From CAZHZT01 sp964537285 (lineage in GTDB: Bacteria; Bacteroidota; Bacteroidia; Chitinophagales; Saprospiraceae): a DNA stretch of 20,571 nt. Positions within the stretch are counted from its first letter, which is position 1. Every line of letters begins with the position of its first letter. Below are positions 16,683 through 20,571 of the stretch, one piece after another. The notes below the pieces were generated by a model. It ran no database searches, was not told where the DNA came from, and saw nothing but the letters and a program-made list of their open reading frames with translations. Location: NCBI GenBank assembly GCA_964537285.1, contig CAZHZT010000104.1, forward strand, positions 1 to 20,571, given 5' to 3'. A program made the translations under genes and the position numbers.

Positions 16683-16720
16683 AACATGAGTCATCCCGAA
16701 TCTTCGGGATGACTCATGTT
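16683..16720. terminator. Family B hairpin, bidirectional terminator
   Basis: AACATGAGTCATCCCGAA is followed by TC and its exact reverse complement, an 18-bp perfect inverted repeat (the innermost pairs must open to form a loop). It fills the 86-bp gap between the convergent genes ending at 16637 and 16724. Read on the minus strand it is followed by TTTT. It matches the hairpins at 10568 and 18705. Confidence 0.82.
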
Positions 16721-16723
16721 GAT

Positions 16724-17278
16724 TTACCTCCAAATCAATGAAATAACAAGAATAATTGCAATAAGGGCAATGATTATAAAGGTAGAGAAAAGGAAAGAAT
16801 TGTTATTTCTGTAAAGATTGAACATCTTTTCCATGACGTTGCGCCATTCTATGCCGGCTACGGCACCTTCTTTTCCCATAAAAAAGTATTTTCTCTTGTG
16901 CTGCCCGTGCTTTTTCAAAATAAAAAAATCTCCATTCAAAAAAACCAGATCGTAAAGCTCTTCATCTCCTTTTGCACGGTCCCAGATGAACGTATTCGTT
17001 CCTTCCAAAATCCGCCAGCTTCCTTTTTTCACATTCCCCTCAAGAGAGTTGAGGTACTCCCCCTCAGGCAGAAAAATATGCAGAACGGCTTCACGGAAGG
17101 CGTCTTCATCACTCACTTGTTTCCAACGGGTATGATGCCAGAATTTCTCTTCCCGAAGGTCCTCTGACCAAGGTTTGATTATAGGAATAATAAAATCCAG
17201 ATGCTGATCTAATGTTTCAAGATCCTTAGGGAGCTCCACATTGAAGGAGCGCAGTAAACTATCGAAGAAGTTGTTCAC
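16724..17278 (-). CDS. Tail-anchored membrane protein, function unknown
   Basis: A 184-aa protein that I do not recognise. There is no signal peptide. Residues 1-155 are soluble and rich in aromatic and charged residues (WHHTRWKQVSDEDAFREAVL, GSWRILEGTNTFIWDRA, YDLVFLNGDFFILKKHG). A single helix at about 160-182 (FLFSTFIIIALIAIILVISL) ends the protein, which fits a C-terminal membrane anchor with the bulk in the cytoplasm. The start is GTG at 17278: the frame has no in-frame Met before about residue 130, and a stop lies five codons upstream. There is no obvious ribosome binding site. It is isolated between hairpin P6 and the family B terminator, so it is probably a single-gene unit. Confidence 0.75.
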   Translation of the reverse strand: MNNFFDSLLRSFNVELPKDLETLDQHLDFIIPIIKPWSEDLREEKFWHHTRWKQVSDEDAFREAVLHIFLPEGEYLNSLEGNVKKGSWRILEGTNTFIWDRAKGDEELYDLVFLNGDFFILKKHGQHKRKYFFMGKEGAVAGIEWRNVMEKMFNLYRNNNSFLFSTFIIIALIAIILVISLIWR

Positions 17279-17363
17279 TAAGCAATTAGGTCATTAGTTT
17301 ACGGGGGAAGATAGCAGGAATAATTATAAATTACAAGTCAAATAATTGACCAGAAGCAAGAGC

Positions 17364-17436
17364 TTTTACTGAAGAGGCCCTCATTTTCTTTACTTTTCTT
17401 CGAAAAGTAAAGAAAATGAGGGCCTCTTCAGTAAAA
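17364..17436. terminator. Perfect 35-bp stem hairpin P6
   Basis: Left arm 17364-17398 (starting TTTTACTGAAGAGGCCC), loop TTC, and a right arm 17402-17436 that is the exact reverse complement. The apex reads CTTTTC-TTC-GAAAAG. It sits 38 bp past the crtZ-like stop and upstream of the 184-aa gene, so it probably terminates the carotenoid operon. Unlike P1-P3, outer arms are not convincing. Confidence 0.85.
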
Positions 17437-17473
17437 AGGTTTTGCCAGAATAGAGAACGGACCTGCCCCTTTC

Positions 17474-17947
17474 TTACTTCCAGTTACTTCTTTTTTGATA
17501 AAATTTTGGATGTACAAAAAGCAATCCGAAAGATTCACAATCTTCCTTCGTTCGTTTGGCGTGGTGGGCTCCATGTGCTCGCAGAATTGCCCTTGAGTAC
17601 TTACCATCTAATTGCTTAAACCATTTGAAACGACGGTGAATGTATACATCATGTATCAGAAAGTAGATTAACCCATAGACGGAGATCCCCACCCCAACAA
17701 AAAACAACCAGAAATATGGAGTGGCACTACCCGCAATGTAACAAGCTGCACTTGGTATAGCAAAGACTAAAAAGAAGAGATCATTTTTTTCAAAAAAACC
17801 TTCTTTTTCATGATGTGGCTGATGATGATCTGCATGCCAATTCCACAAAAATCCATGCATAATATACTTGTGAGCGAACCAAGCCACAAACTCCATCGCC
17901 AAGATCGCTCCTAGCGTTACCATTGTATAAAAAAGGAAAGAATACAT
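17474..17947 (-). CDS. crtZ: Beta-carotene hydroxylase CrtZ-like (fatty acid hydroxylase superfamily)
   Basis: A 157-aa membrane di-iron hydroxylase that adds 3-hydroxyl groups to beta-ionone rings of carotenoids. The histidine boxes are complete: HKYIMH (H26, H31), HADHHQPHH (H38, H41, H42, H45, H46), HDVYIH (H99, H104) and HGAHH (H125, H128, H129). Hydrophobic helices lie at about 5-24 and 57-98. Length and motif spacing match bacterial CrtZ rather than the larger sterol desaturases. The ATG at 17947 lies 22 bp after the cruF-like stop, so the two genes are co-transcribed. It is the last gene of the carotenoid unit, and P6 follows. Confidence 0.9.
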   Translation of the reverse strand: MYSFLFYTMVTLGAILAMEFVAWFAHKYIMHGFLWNWHADHHQPHHEKEGFFEKNDLFFLVFAIPSAACYIAGSATPYFWLFFVGVGISVYGLIYFLIHDVYIHRRFKWFKQLDGKYSRAILRAHGAHHAKRTKEDCESFGLLFVHPKFYQKRSNWK

Positions 17948-17969
17948 TTGATTTATTATGATTTGACTT

Positions 17970-18653
17970 TTACAAATTCCAGTTTAATATACCAAAAAAC
18001 ATAAACTGGCATGTTAACAGGGCAACGGCTACTTTGTTTGACCTTCGATTGGTCAAAACTTCAAATAAAAGTAAAAGTAAAAAAGCAACTCCAAACCATC
18101 CCAAATAATTTGATAGAGGAATCGTTTCATGGTCCCAACTCCAGAAATCATAAGCAATGGCAACAGGCTCGATCAATACATCCAGTCCTACCATGATCGC
18201 TGCAGCAATAAATGCTCTGACGATACCCACTAGTTTTGGAAACAAATAGCGAACAGTCATTCCACTCCCATAAACTAATAACAACCAGTTCAGCCCGATT
18301 ATCAGGGGTGTTTCGAATAATTTCCAGCCTAATACCGGACCATATTGGTAATTGCCGAATAAAAAGCCATAGTTAACTCCCGCCATTTCCACTCCGAAAC
18401 CAACTATAAAGCATATAAATCCGAATATAAAAAAGCGAAGATCTTTAGCAGAATGATTCCCCAGAACAATAAAAGCAGAAACCAATAAATTCAAGGGCGT
18501 CAAAAAAATAAAGTCTTCGTGGATCGGTATTAAAATACCTACTATGCCAATAAGGTAGAAAATTACTAGTACAGCAATGGAAATAAGGGGTAGATTTTCC
18601 CGAATTAGAAAAGACGAAAGTAAACTCTGATGTTTATATTCTGTATCAATCAT
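17970..18653 (-). CDS. cruF: CruF-like carotenoid 1,2-hydratase (PF04240 family membrane protein)
   Basis: A protein of about 227 aa with roughly seven membrane helices. The conserved core of the carotenoid biosynthesis protein family (DUF422/CruF) is present: VEMAGVNYGFLFGNYQYG, then a Pro-rich helix with GLNWLLLVYGSG, then DVLIEPVAIAYDFWSW. CruF adds water across the 1',2' end of an acyclic psi end group. In Bacteroidota this is a step toward myxol and saproxanthin; in others it acts on C50 bisanhydrobacterioruberin. The start is set at the ATG at 18653. The frame extends to an ATG at 18710, but that extra N-terminus (MFLVPFFHNLCQRTKK...) is encoded by the arm of a family A inserted element and is most likely not translated. 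The crtD-like gene is upstream and the crtZ-like gene downstream, which supports the role. Confidence 0.83.
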   Translation of the reverse strand: MIDTEYKHQSLLSSFLIRENLPLISIAVLVIFYLIGIVGILIPIHEDFIFLTPLNLLVSAFIVLGNHSAKDLRFFIFGFICFIVGFGVEMAGVNYGFLFGNYQYGPVLGWKLFETPLIIGLNWLLLVYGSGMTVRYLFPKLVGIVRAFIAAAIMVGLDVLIEPVAIAYDFWSWDHETIPLSNYLGWFGVAFLLLLLFEVLTNRRSNKVAVALLTCQFMFFGILNWNL

Positions 18654-18669
18654 TTCTATAAGTTTTTTA

Positions 18670-18771
18670 GTTCTTTGACATAAATTGTGGAAAAATGGAA
18701 CTAGAAACATGAGTCATCCCGAAAATCCAGGATGACTCATGTTTGTAGTTCCACACAATTTGTCAAAGAAC
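18670..18771 (+). mobile_element. Family A copy 3 with a family B hairpin nested in its core
   Basis: A 102-bp element with the long arm GTTCTTTGACATAAATTGTG on the left and the short arm on the right, meeting GGAACTA and TAGTTCC. The core shared by copies 1 and 2 is absent. In its place is a family B palindrome at 18705-18744 (AAACATGAGTCATCC and its complement). The whole element can therefore fold as one long stem. It is bracketed by the perfect 8-bp direct repeat AGTTTTTT (18661-18668 and 18773-18780), one base from each end. It sits between the crtD-like and cruF-like genes on the transcribed leader of the latter. Confidence 0.87.
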
Positions 18772-18885
18772 GAGTTTTTTCAAAAGTTTAGGCTAGTGCT
18801 TCAGGAACTAGTAAGCTGTAACCTATTAAACTATCTTTATTGACCGTTCTCCGTTCATCACATTCCCCAGGTTCTGTTTCCCGCT

Positions 18886-20349
18886 TCACGTACGTTCATG
18901 CATCACTTGATCGGCAATTTTTGCCGAAAGCAAGCTAAGTGGTATTCCTCCTCCCGGATGCACGCTTCCCCCGCAAAAATATAATCGTCTAATTTTACTG
19001 GAAAAGTTTGGGTGCCGCATAAAAGCAGCCATACGATCATTTGAGCTGGTTCCGTATAATGCTCCTAGATGAGAACAGGTACGAGATTCAATACTTCGGG
19101 GATCGAGAATATCTTCACAAGAAATCAACTGATTCATGTCAACCCCTAAGATCCGGTTTATTTTGTCAATAATATTCCTCCTGGCTTCTGCAATGACTTC
19201 ATCCCAATTCTGGCCATCATTATAAGGCACATTTATCATAGTGAACCAATTTTCTCCTCCTTCAGGAGCATCACTCTTCTCATATTTTTGAGTAATATTG
19301 ATATAAATTGTAGGGTCTTTATAAATTTTTCCTTTAGACAGGTACTCAAATTCTGTTTTGTAATCATCACTGAAGAGGATATTGTGCAAATTGAGTTCTT
19401 CAAAAACCTTATCAACTCCCCAATAAAAAATCAAGGCCGAAGTAGATTTTTCTTGTTTTAATATTCTGGTTGGGTGTTTCTGGTCAGGCAGGAGCTTTTG
19501 ATAGGTAAAAAAAACATCCATGTTGCTGATTATAGTATCAAAAGAGTGTTTTTCACCTTTTATCATTAGCCCGTTTGCTGTGCCATTTTCAACGAGAATG
19601 CGTTCCACGGGATGCTCAAAATGAAATTGCACGCCCATATCTCTGGCCAATTCATAAAGGCCCAAAATTATTTGGCGCATGCCCCCTTTAGGAAAAAAAG
19701 CTCCAAATCCGTGCTCAAAATGAGGTATAATATTCAGCAAGCCCGGAGCTTTATACGGATTTGATCCATTGTAGGTAGCAAAACGATCGAAAAACTGAAC
19801 CAGCTTAGGGTGCTTCAAAAGGCGCTCATTAACAGTATGCATGCTTGAAAACACATCGAGAGCGGGTAAATTTAGTAGTGCTTTCAGTACATCCCTGGTC
19901 AGCCAGGTTTTCCAGCTATGTAAATTATGTTCTAAGAAGGTGCGGCCTGTAAGTTTATATTTTTTTTCGCTGATCATTAAAGCCCTGCGCATTACTTTTT
20001 TTTCAACGCCAAGCTTATTTTCAATCTCATTCTCCAACATCTCGCTATCGGCAAAAGCAGTCAGCCGAGTTCCATCTTCCCAGAAATAGCGACAAATTTC
20101 TTCCAACTGAACGTAGCTGTAGTAGTCTTCAGGTTTTTTATCACATAATTTATACAATTCATCTACATAAACAGGCATGGTAAACAAAGAAGGACCTGCA
20201 TCAAACCGATAACCATTCATGTTGATTTCCGATAATTTTCCTCCCGGGTAAGAATTGGCCTCAAAAACATCCACTTCATAACCCCGGTTTGCCATTCGAA
20301 TTCCTGCAGCGATGCCTCCGATCCCAGCACCAACAATGCCTACTTTCAT
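18886..20349 (-). CDS. crtD: Carotenoid desaturase, CrtD-like (CrtI/CrtD family)
   Basis: A 487-aa FAD-dependent desaturase. The dinucleotide fold is at the N-terminus (KVGIVGAGIGGIAAGIRMAN, with GxGxxG at 7-12 and an acidic residue in VDVFEA). The substrate region contains FATYNGSNPYKAPG and FFPKGGM. The C-terminal FAD motif is FCGGSVHPGGGIPLSLLSAK. Length and C-terminus match the Bacteroidota enzymes annotated as 1-hydroxycarotenoid 3,4-desaturase. Association with CruF-like and CrtZ-like genes favours CrtD over phytoene desaturase CrtI, but CrtI cannot be excluded from sequence alone. The start chosen is the ATG at 20349, which puts the Rossmann fold at residue 2. A TTG at 20424 would add 25 residues with no family counterpart. 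Followed by a 232-bp gap containing the nested element before cruF. Confidence 0.85.
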   Translation of the reverse strand: MKVGIVGAGIGGIAAGIRMANRGYEVDVFEANSYPGGKLSEINMNGYRFDAGPSLFTMPVYVDELYKLCDKKPEDYYSYVQLEEICRYFWEDGTRLTAFADSEMLENEIENKLGVEKKVMRRALMISEKKYKLTGRTFLEHNLHSWKTWLTRDVLKALLNLPALDVFSSMHTVNERLLKHPKLVQFFDRFATYNGSNPYKAPGLLNIIPHFEHGFGAFFPKGGMRQIILGLYELARDMGVQFHFEHPVERILVENGTANGLMIKGEKHSFDTIISNMDVFFTYQKLLPDQKHPTRILKQEKSTSALIFYWGVDKVFEELNLHNILFSDDYKTEFEYLSKGKIYKDPTIYINITQKYEKSDAPEGGENWFTMINVPYNDGQNWDEVIAEARRNIIDKINRILGVDMNQLISCEDILDPRSIESRTCSHLGALYGTSSNDRMAAFMRHPNFSSKIRRLYFCGGSVHPGGGIPLSLLSAKIADQVMHERT

Positions 20350-20363
20350 TTTTTTATGACAAA

Positions 20364-20386
20364 AACCATTTTCCTTGAAAATGGTT
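20364..20386. promoter_or_regulatory. Short hairpin in the crtD leader
   Basis: AACCATTTTC-CTT-GAAAATGGTT is a perfect 10-bp stem with a 3-base loop. It lies 15-37 bases before the crtD ATG, within the leader read on the minus strand. It could affect translation or be a fortuitous AT-rich dyad. Confidence 0.4.
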
Positions 20387-20441
20387 GAAAAAAACAAGTA
20401 CAAAGACGGGCAGAATGTTCCCAAAGAGGCTGTCTAATAAA

Positions 20442-20571
20442 GTTCTTTGACATAAATTGTGGAAAATGGAACTTCATGGTGTCACAAGGATTAAGAATAG
20501 GTGTTGTAATTCAATGTATTAGGACCGGCCTTATTCAATTTAGCTTTTTGAAAGGCTGGCAGCCGTTAAAA
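20442..20571 (+). mobile_element. Unpaired family A long arm, possible end of a larger element
   Basis: From 20442 the sequence GTTCTTTGACATAAATTGTG continues through GGAAAATGGAACTTCA, matching the long arm of copies 2 and 3. It then diverges, and no short arm appears in the 95 bases left before the window ends. By the pattern of the complete copies the target duplication would be TCTAATAA (20433-20440), with one spacer base at 20441. This may be one terminus of a longer relative, or a decayed copy. No confident coding sequence is visible in the fragment. Confidence 0.65.

Noticed and set aside
6186..17436. REP/REPIN sequences with a RAYT transposase
   Set aside because: The palindromes are far longer than REP units, no shared GTAG or GGAG head was found across them, and no RAYT gene is visible.
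18886..20349. Phytoene desaturase CrtI as the primary call
   Set aside because: It remains possible, but the C-terminal motif, length and CruF/CrtZ context favour the hydroxycarotenoid 3,4-desaturase branch.
20350..20424. N-terminal extension of the CrtD-like protein from a TTG start
   Set aside because: It adds 25 residues before a canonical FAD fold starting at MKVGIVGAGIGG and passes through the leader hairpin; the ATG at 20349 fits the family.

Overview
The window looks like chromosomal DNA of a gliding or adhesive, carotenoid-pigmented member of the Bacteroidota, most likely a Cytophagales-like marine or soil bacterium. The main reasons are a PorP/SprF protein, an OmpA-family protein with TPR and PD40 modules, a SprB-repeat surface protein, and a carotenoid set of CrtD-like, CruF-like and CrtZ-like genes. 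The lineage below phylum level is inference. No rRNA, tRNA, CRISPR array or recognisable transposase was seen.

Layout. (1) 1-6091, minus strand: a type IX secretion associated cell-surface operon transcribed right to left, porP/sprF (5012-6091, GTG start), a PorE-like OmpA protein (2456-4975), then a giant SprB-repeat adhesin (start 2404, running off the left edge). The adhesin carries near-identical 234-bp tandem units at 1-592. (2) 6092-6749: a divergent intergenic region with a 190-bp compound palindrome and one copy of a short inverted-repeat element. (3) 6750-10544, plus strand: a 1264-aa, multi-membrane-pass NtrY-like sensor histidine kinase without an adjacent response regulator. (4) 10545-10936: three stacked palindromes between convergent genes. 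(5) 10937-15511, minus strand: an ABC exporter ATPase and permease (separated by another large palindrome), a HAD phosphatase and a secreted DNA/RNA non-specific nuclease, the last two overlapping by one base. (6) 15512-17278: an exported coiled-coil protein and a tail-anchored protein, both unrecognised, facing each other across a terminator hairpin. (7) 17474-20349, minus strand: crtD-like, cruF-like and crtZ-like genes that together suggest a hydroxylated monocyclic carotenoid of the saproxanthin/myxol/flexixanthin type.

The most unusual part is what lies between the genes. Every non-coding gap longer than about 85 bp holds at least one strong palindrome. One family (called A here) is a roughly 102-110 bp inverted-repeat element with ends GTTCTTTGACA...TGTCAAAGAAC. 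It has distinguishable long and short arms, and all three complete copies are bracketed by a perfect 8-bp direct repeat, so it behaves like a small non-autonomous mobile element (MITE). A fourth long arm at 20442 has no partner before the window ends and may be one end of a larger relative. A second palindrome (B, ATGAGTCATCCCGAA type) occurs alone at two sites as a terminator-like hairpin and once nested inside an A element. A third class consists of long hairpins with perfect stems of 25, 30 and 35 bp, unrelated stem sequences, and a shared C-TTC-G apex. The ends of A also resemble the boxA antitermination signal of rRNA operons.
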